Assembly (NCBI GenBank): GCA_017503105.1
Contig: JAFVTS010000011.1
Coordinates: forward strand, 1 to 64,000
Direction: 5' to 3'
Length of the DNA: 64,000 nt
From: Clostridia bacterium
Lineage (GTDB): Bacteria; Bacillota; Clostridia; Oscillospirales; CAG-272
Position numbers and translations under genes: made by a program. Shown here one piece after another: positions 52,442 to 60,890 of the stretch (position 1 is its first letter; every line of letters starts with the position of its first letter). A model generated the notes under the pieces. It was not told the DNA's origin and did not search any database. It was given only the letters and a program-made list of their open reading frames with translations.

Positions 52442-53686
52442 ATGAACAAGCAAAAAAACGTCAGGTTCGCTATTGTAGGTCTTGGTGGCAGAGGCTTTGG
52501 AATGCTTCGTGACGTAATTCTTACGTTTGACGACGCCGACGTCGTCGCGGTGTGCGATTTTTACGATGACAGATGCGAGCGTGCCGCGAATTGCATAAAG
52601 GAAAAACGCGGACACGAGCCGTTTGTGACTAAGGATTATAAAGAAATACTTAAAAGAGACGACGTTGACGTAATTTACGTTGCGACGTATTGGGAAACGC
52701 ACGTCGAGATCGCTATCGCTGCGATGGAGGCGGGTAAGACCGTTGGTATCGAGGTCGGCGGCGCTTATACGGTTGACGAGCTTTACAGACTCGTTGAAAC
52801 TTATGAAAGAACGAAAACGCCGTTTATGTTTATGGAAAACTGCTGCTTCGGTGAGAACGAGCTTCTCGCTACATCTATGGCAAGAGCGGGCAAGTTCGGT
52901 AAGATAGTACACTGCAAGGGTTCATACGCGCACGACCTTCGCGAAGAGATAGCGAACGGCAACATCAAGCGTCATTACCGCCTTCGTAATTATATGAATC
53001 GCAACTGCGAGAACTATCCGACGCACGAGCTCGGACCTATCGCGAAGCTTCTCAATATCAACAGAGGCAATAAGATGCTTTCCCTCGTTTCCGTAGCCTC
53101 GTCGAGCGCGGGAATTCAGCAATACATAGAGGACACCCGACTTTACGAGCAGGACGAGAGTCTTAAGAATGCCGAATTCAAGCAGGGCGACATAGTAAAT
53201 ACCATAATCACCTGCGCGGGCGGTGAGACCATTCTTCTCACCCTTGACACGTCGCTACCCCGTTATTATAACAGAGATTTTACCGTAAGAGGCACGAAGG
53301 GCTTCTACGAAATGATGCCGAACAGCGTCTTTATGGACGGAATGAAGGAGTATTGGTCCACTACCGAATATCTCGGTGACTGTATGGACAATGCGAAGGA
53401 ATATAATTCCGAATTCCTCCCTCCCGAGTGGACGGATATTACCGAGGAAACGAAGCAAAAGGGGCACGGCGGAATGGATTATCTTCTCATCCGCAAGTTT
53501 ATGGACTGCTTCCTTACGGGTGACGAGATGCCTATCGACGTCTACGACGCGGCGGCTTGGATGGTCATTTCCGTTCTTTCGGAAAAATCCATCGCCGAGG
53601 GCGGCGCGCCTCAGTTTATTCCCGACTTTACTAAGGGACAGTGGCTTATCAGAAAGCCCGAGGACGTTCTCAAGCTTCCTTACTGA
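52442..53686 (+). CDS. Gfo/Idh/MocA-family oxidoreductase 1
   Basis: A 414-residue NAD(P)-dependent oxidoreductase. The N-terminal Rossmann domain reads VRFAIVGLGGRGFGMLRDV, the VIYVATYWETHVEIAIAAMEAGKTVGIEVGGAYTV block replaces the usual EKP motif with EVG, and the C-terminal alpha/beta domain follows. The variant around the catalytic lysine recalls GH109-like or divergent members that use NAD transiently to cleave or epimerise glycosides. It has its own promoter and terminator and stands outside the polysaccharide operon. Substrate unknown. Confidence 0.82.
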   Translation: MNKQKNVRFAIVGLGGRGFGMLRDVILTFDDADVVAVCDFYDDRCERAANCIKEKRGHEPFVTKDYKEILKRDDVDVIYVATYWETHVEIAIAAMEAGKTVGIEVGGAYTVDELYRLVETYERTKTPFMFMENCCFGENELLATSMARAGKFGKIVHCKGSYAHDLREEIANGNIKRHYRLRNYMNRNCENYPTHELGPIAKLLNINRGNKMLSLVSVASSSAGIQQYIEDTRLYEQDESLKNAEFKQGDIVNTIITCAGGETILLTLDTSLPRYYNRDFTVRGTKGFYEMMPNSVFMDGMKEYWSTTEYLGDCMDNAKEYNSEFLPPEWTDITEETKQKGHGGMDYLLIRKFMDCFLTGDEMPIDVYDAAAWMVISVLSEKSIAEGGAPQFIPDFTKGQWLIRKPEDVLKLPY

Positions 53687-53697
53687 TATAAAAAAGT

Positions 53698-53728
53698 AAA
53701 ACGCGCTGCTGAAAGCGGCGCGTTTTTT
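53698..53728 (+). terminator. Terminator after oxidoreductase 1
   Basis: AAACGCGCTGCT-GAA-AGCGGCGCGTTTTTT forms a strong GC hairpin with one mismatch and a T-run. Confidence 0.92.
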
Positions 53729-53819
53729 CGCCTTGGATCGTGAATTGAAATTTCGCCAAAATTCGCTCGGAGTTAATATACAATTTACCCTTTATATAAT
53801 AAAATGTTAACCTTCAATA

Positions 53820-53848
53820 TTGACAAACAATCTTTAAAGTAGTATAAT
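53820..53848 (+). promoter_or_regulatory. Consensus promoter for the AI-2E family gene
   Basis: TTGACA (53820-53825), a 17-base spacer and TATAAT (53843-53848): both hexamers match the sigma-A consensus. Confidence 0.85.
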
Positions 53849-53918
53849 ACATACGGTGCTTTAATATATATGTAACGTACGCTTGCCGTATATTTTACAT
53901 AAAGAAAGAGAGAAACAA

Positions 53919-55082
53919 ATGAAACGATTTATGAAGCGCGAGTATCTATTGATCGCGTTTGGCGTGATACTGTTCGTCGTGCTTAATCATCTCGGCGGGA
54001 TCTTCAGTTTTCTGCAGTACGTATTCGGACTTTTGCTTCCCGTTATAGCAGGATTTATTCTCGCGTTCATACTTAACGTTCCCGTTCGCGGATTTGAAAA
54101 TCTTATCGGCCGTATTTTTAAAAACGTAAAGCGCGCCCCGGGGCAGAAGCTTACCCGTGCTTTAAGTATGATACTTACTTTTATCGCGCTTGCGGGAGTC
54201 GTGGTCATTGCCGTGATGCTCGTCGCGCCGATGCTTTCCGAGTCTATACAGAATATATACAAGAACTTCACCGCTCACCTGCCTGAGTTAACCGCCTTCT
54301 TCACGAAGCTCGGACTCGATTCGTCAAAGCTCACCGCGTGGGTCAGCTCTCACGACAACGTGAACGCTATTATGAAGGACGTTCTTCCGGGAGTTTTCGG
54401 CTTTGCTTCCAACGTCGTTTCGGGCATAGTATCCGTGATCATCTCCGTATTCGTGGCGATCTACGCGCTGCTCAGCAAGGATAAGCTCTTGATCCAATCA
54501 AAGCGCTTTACCAAAGCGTTTTTCAAAGAAAAAACGTGTGAGCGCCTCTATTATGCGGGAAATCTTCTTAATTATAAATATTATAAGTATCTTTCGGGGC
54601 AGTTTATCGAGGCTTGCATACTCGGCGTTCTCGGTTTTTCGGTGCTCGCCCTCTTCGGAGTTCCGAACGCTTTCGTTATCGCCTTTATCACGTCGGTGCT
54701 GGCGTTCGTGCCGTACATAGGTGCCGTAACGGCGTTTGGTGTCGGAGCGCTCCTTACTCTCATCAGCGCACCCGAAAAGCTGATAGTTTACATCGTCATT
54801 TACTTCATAGTTCAAATCGTTGAAACGCAGTTTATCTGCCCGCACGTCGTTGGAAACGCGGTAGGGCTCAGTCCTCTTTGGACGCTCGTTGCGGTCTTCG
54901 TCGGCGGCAGCCTCTTCGGTCTTTTCGGAATGATTATGTTCATTCCGCTCTTCTCGGTCACGGTAACTCTTCTTCACGAGCATATTGATAAAAGGATCGC
55001 GGCAAAAGAAGTGCTTTCCTCTTCGGTTGAATCGGATGCCGAGGATGCCGAATCACCTTCAAGCGAAAATACAGAGCTTTAA
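53919..55082 (+). CDS. AI-2E family (PerM/UPF0118) membrane protein
   Basis: A 387-residue polytopic membrane protein with about eight helices, two at the start (YLLIAFGVILFVVLN, FGLLLPVIAGFILAFILNVPVRG), a soluble middle, and the conserved C-terminal FVPYIGAVTAFGVGALLTL and GLSPLWTLVAVFVGGSLFG. Members include AI-2 exporters, Na/H antiporters and sporulation proteins. ATG 53919 is preferred over 53883, which lies before any ribosome site. The tail is Ser/Glu-rich. Confidence 0.87.
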   Translation: MKRFMKREYLLIAFGVILFVVLNHLGGIFSFLQYVFGLLLPVIAGFILAFILNVPVRGFENLIGRIFKNVKRAPGQKLTRALSMILTFIALAGVVVIAVMLVAPMLSESIQNIYKNFTAHLPELTAFFTKLGLDSSKLTAWVSSHDNVNAIMKDVLPGVFGFASNVVSGIVSVIISVFVAIYALLSKDKLLIQSKRFTKAFFKEKTCERLYYAGNLLNYKYYKYLSGQFIEACILGVLGFSVLALFGVPNAFVIAFITSVLAFVPYIGAVTAFGVGALLTLISAPEKLIVYIVIYFIVQIVETQFICPHVVGNAVGLSPLWTLVAVFVGGSLFGLFGMIMFIPLFSVTVTLLHEHIDKRIAAKEVLSSSVESDAEDAESPSSENTEL

Positions 55083-55106
55083 AACTTAAAGCGCTTGCCA
55101 AAATTT

Positions 55107-55175
55107 AAAACGGACATACCGTCTGATATTTCCCCACAAAGTCGGAGAGCATATCGGTTCGGTTTGTCCGTTTTT
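55107..55175. terminator. Terminator between convergent genes
   Basis: AAAACGGACA and TGTCCGTTTTT pair around a ~48-base loop with some inner pairing (ACCG/CGGT). A- and T-runs suit both directions. Confidence 0.6.
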
Positions 55176-55179
55176 GATT

Positions 55180-55965
55180 TTATTTTGCTTTTCTGTAATT
55201 AGTGGGAGAGAGCCCGACCTCGTGCTTAAAAATCAGACTGAAATAGTTTTCTGACGAAAATCCGCATTCCTCCGCAATTTCTTTCATACCTTTCTTCGTA
55301 AAAGCCAAGAGCTCCTTCGCTTTGCTTATTCTTATAAATTGCCTGTATTTCATAACCGAGCAATTCATAAGCTTTTTGAATTCCGAGCAAAGGATATTTT
55401 TAGATATAAAAAATGTCTGGCAAATATCTTGTATTGAAAAATCTTCTTTATAGTGATCGTGCACGAAAGCTACAACTCGCATAGCCAAAGAGCTGTCAAC
55501 GACAGCGTCCGTTACCTCTTGACTTTCTAACGGTTGTAAGCAATCTTGCTTTAAAAGATATAAAAGAACGTGCAAAAAAGAATCCGTGAGCTCATTGCTC
55601 GGCGTATCAGAGCGCGCCGATATAGCACTTTCCAAAAGCCTTGTGAACAAATCCGATTTTTGCGGATCAAGAGTAAATACCGCCTCTTCTCCAAGCTTGT
55701 CAAGAAAAGCCCTTTCATTTTGACTGAGAGCTTTTGGTGAAACGTTTATGTTGATTCGGCTGTATGCGTCCCCCTCTGTTTTGTGCATATAAAACGGAGG
55801 AATGATGCAGGCTACGGGTGCTGTGATATGAAAAATTTTGTCATTAACAAAGAAACGCCTCGTGCCCTTTAATAAAAAATATAATTCATAGTAATCGTGG
55901 CTTTGAAGGCTTGACATAGACCATTCGTTTTTTCGTTCTTTAAAATCAATCTCCACAAAGTGCAT
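55180..55965 (-). CDS. AraC-family transcriptional regulator of the nag region
   Basis: A 261-residue AraC protein with an N-terminal cupin arm (SHDYYELYFLLKGTRRFFVNDKIFHI, PPFYMHKTEG) and C-terminal DNA-binding domain (FSIQDICQTFFISKNILCSEFKKLM, then KGMKEIAEECGFSSENYFSLIFKHEVG). It is divergent from nagA, ~185 bases apart, so it probably controls the nagAB-oxidoreductase-hydrolase operon in response to a GlcNAc-related sugar. Confidence 0.87.
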   Translation of the reverse strand: MHFVEIDFKERKNEWSMSSLQSHDYYELYFLLKGTRRFFVNDKIFHITAPVACIIPPFYMHKTEGDAYSRININVSPKALSQNERAFLDKLGEEAVFTLDPQKSDLFTRLLESAISARSDTPSNELTDSFLHVLLYLLKQDCLQPLESQEVTDAVVDSSLAMRVVAFVHDHYKEDFSIQDICQTFFISKNILCSEFKKLMNCSVMKYRQFIRISKAKELLAFTKKGMKEIAEECGFSSENYFSLIFKHEVGLSPTNYRKAK

Positions 55966-56150
55966 TGTCAGATTCCCTTACATATAACGTCAATATCATA
56001 AGTATATCAATATTTATAATGAAAGTCAAGAGAATTTTGGTACGATTTATGTAATTTTAATCATTTAAGTACTATTTTATATTTAAAATCGGCGTGCCGT
56101 GTGTTATTATTATATATTATAAAACAATTATTATTAAAGAAGGATAAAAA
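55966..56150. promoter_or_regulatory. Divergent control region between the AraC gene and nagA
   Basis: A very AT-rich 185-base gap. Several TATTAT/TATATT -10-like hexamers lie at 56103-56125, but no confident -35 partner was found. A GGCGTGCC palindromic element sits near 56092. AGAAGGA at 56138-56144 is the ribosome site for the GTG start of nagA. Confidence 0.5.
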
Positions 56151-57311
56151 GTGAAAACAGCAATCAAGAACGCAAGAGTAGTTATGCTTGACGGAATATT
56201 GCAAAAAGGGAGCTGCGTATTCGAGGACGGAATAATAAAATACGTAGGCAACGATGCCCCTTCCGCCGAAGCGACGTTTGATGCTGAGGGCAAATATCTC
56301 CTTCCGGGCTTCGTTGATATTCATTGCCACGGAGGAGGTGGCTTTGAATTTATGGATGCCTCGGAGGACGAGCTTTCGGAAATAGAACGGTTTCATTTGA
56401 ATCACGGCACTACCGCAATGCTCGCAACAACTCTCGCTGCAAGCGATTCGGAAACAGAGCGTGCACTTAGCACCCTTGCGGAATATATTTCTAAAAATAA
56501 AAACAGTATTTTCGCAGGTGTTCATCTGGAAGGACCGTGGTTGAATCCGGAGCAGTGCGGTGCGCAAAATGCAGAATATATGAAAAAACCAAGCTGCGCG
56601 GAGCTCGTTGCGCTGAAAAGCAAATATCCGTTCATTTTGAAAGTGAGCGCCGCCTCGGAGCTTGATGGCGGACTTGAACTCGGAAGGTGCGGAAACGATC
56701 TTGGCATCGTAATGTCCTCGGCTCATACTGACGCGGATTTCAGCCAAATTTCAGAGGCAAAAGAAAACGGCTATAAGCTGATGACGCACTTGTATTCGGG
56801 AATGAAGGGCGTAACGAGAAAAAATTCTTTCAGAATTGCGGGTGCTGTTGAGGCAGGGCTTTACTTTGATGATTTGTTCGTTGAAATTATTGCCGACGGA
56901 CGGCATCTTCCAAAGGAACTTTTGCAGTTCGTATATAAATGTAAGGGTGCTGACAGGATTTGCCTTGTCACGGATGCCATTCGTGCCGCAGGACTTGAAA
57001 ACGGTGTCAAGACTGTTATCGGAAGCAAGAAAAACGGCATACCCGTCGTTGTGGAGGATGACGTAGCAAAGCTTCTTGACAGACAGTCCTTCGCAGGCAG
57101 CACCGCTACAGCTGACCGACTATACAGAACGATGGCAGATGCAATAGGAAAAGATATGGTTGCATTATCAAAAATGGCGTCCTCTACTCCTGCTGCCGTA
57201 ATGGGCTTGCAAGACAGAGGCGAGATCGCAGTAGGCAAACGGGCGGACGTGCTTATAGTAAATGAAAATTTAGAAATAGAAAAAATATTTTTTGGAGGAA
57301 ATAAAATATGA
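56151..57311 (+). CDS. nagA: N-acetylglucosamine-6-phosphate deacetylase
   Basis: A 386-residue amidohydrolase releasing acetate from GlcNAc-6-P in the cytoplasm. The metal motif is FVDIHCHGGGGFEFMDA (H58, H60), then GVHLEGPWLNPEQCGAQ, SAHTDADFSQ, THLYSGMKG and the catalytic aspartate in VTDAIRAAG. The GTG start has a good ribosome site. It overlaps nagB by four bases. Confidence 0.94.
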   Translation: MKTAIKNARVVMLDGILQKGSCVFEDGIIKYVGNDAPSAEATFDAEGKYLLPGFVDIHCHGGGGFEFMDASEDELSEIERFHLNHGTTAMLATTLAASDSETERALSTLAEYISKNKNSIFAGVHLEGPWLNPEQCGAQNAEYMKKPSCAELVALKSKYPFILKVSAASELDGGLELGRCGNDLGIVMSSAHTDADFSQISEAKENGYKLMTHLYSGMKGVTRKNSFRIAGAVEAGLYFDDLFVEIIADGRHLPKELLQFVYKCKGADRICLVTDAIRAAGLENGVKTVIGSKKNGIPVVVEDDVAKLLDRQSFAGSTATADRLYRTMADAIGKDMVALSKMASSTPAAVMGLQDRGEIAVGKRADVLIVNENLEIEKIFFGGNKI

Positions 57312-58060
57312 AACTCATCGTAAGCCAAACTAAAGAGGAGCTTGGAAAAGCATCTGCAGAACACGCCGCAAGCCTTGTTAACAAAGCTATAGAAGAACAG
57401 GGCTATGCTCGCATCTTGCTTTCAACGGGCGCATCGCAATTCCCGTTTTTTGAGGAATTTGTAAAGATGAACGTTGATTGGTCGAAGGTAGAGATGTTCC
57501 ACCTTGATGAATACGTTGGCATCAGCGAGAAGCATCCCGCAAGCTTCAAACGTTATCTTCTTGACAGGTTCGTTGATAAGGTGAATCTTAAATGTGCGCA
57601 TCTTATAGACGGCGAGCTTGACCCCGATGAAACTATCGCTAATCTCACGAAGCTTTTAAATGAAAAGCCCGTTGACGTAGGACTTATCGGAATCGGTGAA
57701 AACGCGCATATCGCATTCAATGATCCGCCCGCTGATTTTAATGACCAAAGAGCATACAAGGTTGTAACCCTTGATGAACGATGCTTGAATCAGCAGATAG
57801 GAGAGGGATGGTTCAAAAACGTTGATGAAACCTATAAGCAGGCGATCTCTATGACCCCAAGCCAAATTATGAAATGCAAATCAATAATTTCCGTAGTTCC
57901 TTATAAGGTAAAAGCCGAGGCAATATACAAAACCCTTACCTCCGAGCTGACCCCCGATGTTCCCGCAACTCTGCTCAAGGAGCACCCCGATTGCACCGTC
58001 TATTGCGACGCCGACTCCGCATCAATGCTCGACTCCGAAACCGTAGAAAAGTACGTTTAA
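57308..58060 (+). CDS. nagB: Glucosamine-6-phosphate deaminase
   Basis: A 250-residue isomerase-deaminase converting GlcN-6-P to fructose-6-P and ammonia. Motifs: LSTGASQFPFFEEFV, the catalytic FHLDEYVGIS, and GIGENAHIAFNDPPADF. It lacks the C-terminal allosteric extension of the E. coli enzyme, as is usual in Gram-positives. With nagA it completes GlcNAc-6-P entry into glycolysis. Confidence 0.94.
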   Translation: MKLIVSQTKEELGKASAEHAASLVNKAIEEQGYARILLSTGASQFPFFEEFVKMNVDWSKVEMFHLDEYVGISEKHPASFKRYLLDRFVDKVNLKCAHLIDGELDPDETIANLTKLLNEKPVDVGLIGIGENAHIAFNDPPADFNDQRAYKVVTLDERCLNQQIGEGWFKNVDETYKQAISMTPSQIMKCKSIISVVPYKVKAEAIYKTLTSELTPDVPATLLKEHPDCTVYCDADSASMLDSETVEKYV

Positions 58061-58077
58061 TGAAAGGACTTGCTGAA

Positions 58078-59289
58078 ATGAAAAAGTTAGTAATCGTAGG
58101 TACAGGCTCAAGGGCATACGGCGGCTTTGCCGAGCGCTTGGTCAAAAATTTTTCAGGCAGAGTCGAGATCGTAGGTCTTTGTGACCCCAACAAAAAGCGC
58201 TGTGAATATTTCCGTGACTCCTTGGGGCTAAACGCGGCGATCTACAAGGATTTTGATCTTATGCTCGACGAGCTTTCCCCCGATGCTGTTTTGGTAACGA
58301 CTCCCGACGGCTACCACCACGAGTACATAATCCGCGCTCTTGACAAGGGCTGTGACGTATATTCCGAAAAGCCGATGACGACAACCGTGGAAAAGTGTCG
58401 CGCCATAAGAGAGGCCGAAATTAGAGCGGGCAAAAAGGTCAGAGTAACGTTCAACTGCCGCTTTATGCCGTATTTTGCCAAGCTCAAGGAGCTTTTGGCA
58501 GAGGAAATCATAGGAAAGCCGCTTTCTGTAAACTACGAGTATATGCTGAATCCGAACCATGGCGGTGATTATTTCAAGCGTTGGCACCGCTTTATGGAAA
58601 TGAGCGGCGGAATGATGGTGCATAAGGCAACTCACCACTTCGATATAATAAATTGGCTGCTCGACGACGAGCCGACAAGCGTTTGTGCCGAGGGAGCAAG
58701 GCTCTATTTCGGAAATGAAAGCCACCCTCACGGTGAGCGTTGTATGACTTGTCCTCACAAGACCGCCTGCGAGTCATACGGCTCTGTTTGCGAAAACGAT
58801 CATCTTAAAAAGATGTACTTTGATGCGGAAAAAGAGGACGGCTATCAAAGAGATCACTGCGCATTCAGGGCGGACACGGATATATATGACAGCATGTCGG
58901 TTTCCGTTTCGTATAAAAAAGGCACACTCTTAACCTACTCACTCAATCTTTTTAACACCGACGAGGGCTTTAATATGCACATCATAGGTGAAAAAGGACG
59001 TCTTGAATTTTCCAATCTCTTCGAGGGCGAAAAACACAAGATCACGGTGCGCCACCGCGACGGTTCGGTAAATGAAATCTATTTCCCGAAGGGCACAGGC
59101 TCACATTCGGGCGGTGACGACAGGATGATGGAAATGCTCTTTGGCAACGTGAGCGAGGACGATGTGCTCGGACAGTGCGCCGACAGCTTTGACGGCATCA
59201 AGTCCGCAATGATAGGAATCGGAGCAAATAAGAGTATTAAAGACGGCATTCGCGTAGAGCTTACCCCGATTCTTGACAGCTTAAGATAA
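58078..59289 (+). CDS. Gfo/Idh/MocA-family oxidoreductase 2
   Basis: A 403-residue NAD-dependent oxidoreductase. The Rossmann start is KKLVIVGTGSRAYGGFAERL, the EKP motif is DVYSEKPMTTTVEKCRAI with the catalytic lysine, and the C-terminal domain contains a Cys/His cluster MTCPHKTACESYGSVCE that may bind metal. ATG 58078 is preferred (AAAGGA upstream); 58060 overlapping the nagB stop is possible. It lies in the nag operon and may process a modified amino sugar before NagA/NagB. Confidence 0.85.
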   Translation: MKKLVIVGTGSRAYGGFAERLVKNFSGRVEIVGLCDPNKKRCEYFRDSLGLNAAIYKDFDLMLDELSPDAVLVTTPDGYHHEYIIRALDKGCDVYSEKPMTTTVEKCRAIREAEIRAGKKVRVTFNCRFMPYFAKLKELLAEEIIGKPLSVNYEYMLNPNHGGDYFKRWHRFMEMSGGMMVHKATHHFDIINWLLDDEPTSVCAEGARLYFGNESHPHGERCMTCPHKTACESYGSVCENDHLKKMYFDAEKEDGYQRDHCAFRADTDIYDSMSVSVSYKKGTLLTYSLNLFNTDEGFNMHIIGEKGRLEFSNLFEGEKHKITVRHRDGSVNEIYFPKGTGSHSGGDDRMMEMLFGNVSEDDVLGQCADSFDGIKSAMIGIGANKSIKDGIRVELTPILDSLR

Positions 59290-59322
59290 AGTAACAAAAT
59301 AGCGGAATGCAAAGAGGTAAAA

Positions 59323-60804
59323 ATGGTAAACGATTATAATTTCGTCACGCCCGAGTCGGAGGGGATATCTTCCAACAAAATACTCGAATTTATCGAATTT
59401 TTTGATGAGCTTCGAATAAACATTCATTCTTTTATGATCGTAAGGCACGGAAATATTGTGGCAGAAGGCTATTACAAGCCCTTCGACAAGAACACAAGGC
59501 ACAGGCTCTATTCCTGCTCAAAATCGGTAGTTTCACTTGCTGTAGGCAAGCTGTGCGCCGAAGGACTCGTAGATCTGAACGCACCCTTGTGCTCTTACTT
59601 CAAAGACGTCGAAAAAGATCCGGTAATGGCAGAGGTAACGGTCGAGGATGCGCTTAAGATGTGCGTCCCGCGCAAAGATCTTTACTATTGCAAGTTTCCG
59701 ATGCCCTCTGACCCAAAAGCCGTAGAGAACGCTGATTTCGCAAAAACCTTCTTTTCGGATGAGGGTGTCGCAGACAAGCCGCGAGGAAGTTTGTTCAGGT
59801 ATAACTCTCACGCTTCGTCCGTTTTGGCAGAACTCGTTCTTCGCGTTTCGGGCAAGAATTTTCTTGATTATCTACGCCCCGTATTTGATAAGATAGGGGT
59901 TTCTCCTGATATCGAATGCATTAAAACGCCCTTTGGTGTAGATTGGGGCGCAAGCGGTGTTCTTGCCACAACGCGTGATTTTGCAAAAATAGGTGAGCTG
60001 GTTCTCAATAAGGGCGAATATAAGGGCAAAGAGCTTCTTCCAAGAGCTTATATGGAGCGTGCGACCTCAAAGCTCGCTGACACTGTTTTCGGTGAGAACG
60101 TCAATCCGAGATGCTACGGCTACGGTTATCAGATATGGACTGAGCCTTACGGCTTCGGACTTCACGGAATGCGCGGACAGGTCGTATTTTGCTTCCCCGA
60201 TAAGGATATTATGGTCGTGATAAACTCTAACGAACCCGATTTTTTGTCCAAATATTATTACGCTGCAAGCCGCATATATAAAAGTGCTGCTGATGCACCT
60301 CTCATAGAAAACAAAAAAAGCCTTAAAAAGCTTTCTGACGTCATATCAAGCTTGAAAATCGACCGCTCCTTCGGAAAAGCGCACTCTGCGCTTGAAAGAG
60401 AAATATCCGATAAAAAATATGTCTTGAATGAAAATTCTATGGGCATCAGCGAATTTACACTCGGATTTAATGAGAACGAAGGGCAGCTTCGCTTTGTTAT
60501 GGGGGGAGAGGAAAAGACGCTCTCTTTCGGATGCGGAACGTATCTTGATACCTCCTTCCCCGACAAAAGCTTTTACGGTAAATTCCTTAATCTCAAAAGT
60601 GACAGAGAGTTCCGCACCCTTTCGACGGGCTCTTGGACTATGGAAAACAGACTCTTGATTATGGCTGACATAAGTGACGACACTCTCGGCTCGCTCGGAA
60701 TAGTATTCGAGTTTTCGGGTGACACGGTTGCTCTTGAAATGCGTGCGGGCGGGGAGGGAATACTCACCGATTATAACGGCACAGCCTCGGGCAGACAAGA
60801 GTGA
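59323..60804 (+). CDS. Serine hydrolase, class C beta-lactamase/esterase family
   Basis: A 493-residue protein with an N-terminal beta-lactamase/transpeptidase-like domain: nucleophile S64 in YSCSKSVVSLAVG (SxxK), a Y-x-S/N in RYNSHASSVLAEL, and a long C-terminal domain of ~150 residues of unknown role. No signal peptide is seen, so it probably acts inside the cell as an esterase or peptidase on a substrate of the nag operon rather than on antibiotics. It ends the operon. Confidence 0.84.
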   Translation: MVNDYNFVTPESEGISSNKILEFIEFFDELRINIHSFMIVRHGNIVAEGYYKPFDKNTRHRLYSCSKSVVSLAVGKLCAEGLVDLNAPLCSYFKDVEKDPVMAEVTVEDALKMCVPRKDLYYCKFPMPSDPKAVENADFAKTFFSDEGVADKPRGSLFRYNSHASSVLAELVLRVSGKNFLDYLRPVFDKIGVSPDIECIKTPFGVDWGASGVLATTRDFAKIGELVLNKGEYKGKELLPRAYMERATSKLADTVFGENVNPRCYGYGYQIWTEPYGFGLHGMRGQVVFCFPDKDIMVVINSNEPDFLSKYYYAASRIYKSAADAPLIENKKSLKKLSDVISSLKIDRSFGKAHSALEREISDKKYVLNENSMGISEFTLGFNENEGQLRFVMGGEEKTLSFGCGTYLDTSFPDKSFYGKFLNLKSDREFRTLSTGSWTMENRLLIMADISDDTLGSLGIVFEFSGDTVALEMRAGGEGILTDYNGTASGRQE

Positions 60805-60850
60805 GCGCTCCAACTTGATCAGCAATGACAGCCCTACGTTTGATATTAAA

Positions 60851-60879
60851 ACAGCTCCTCGCATATAGTGAGGAGCTGT
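60851..60879 (-). terminator. Terminator for fucI
   Basis: ACAGCTCCTC and GAGGAGCTGT form a perfect 10-bp stem; on the minus strand a short T-run (TTTT) follows it. It lies between the convergent hydrolase and fucI genes. Confidence 0.75.
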
Positions 60880-60890
60880 AACTATATATA

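Noticed and set aside
59323..60804. Antibiotic-resistance beta-lactamase
   Set aside because: There is no signal peptide, it lies in a sugar operon, and the C-terminal domain is unlike AmpC.
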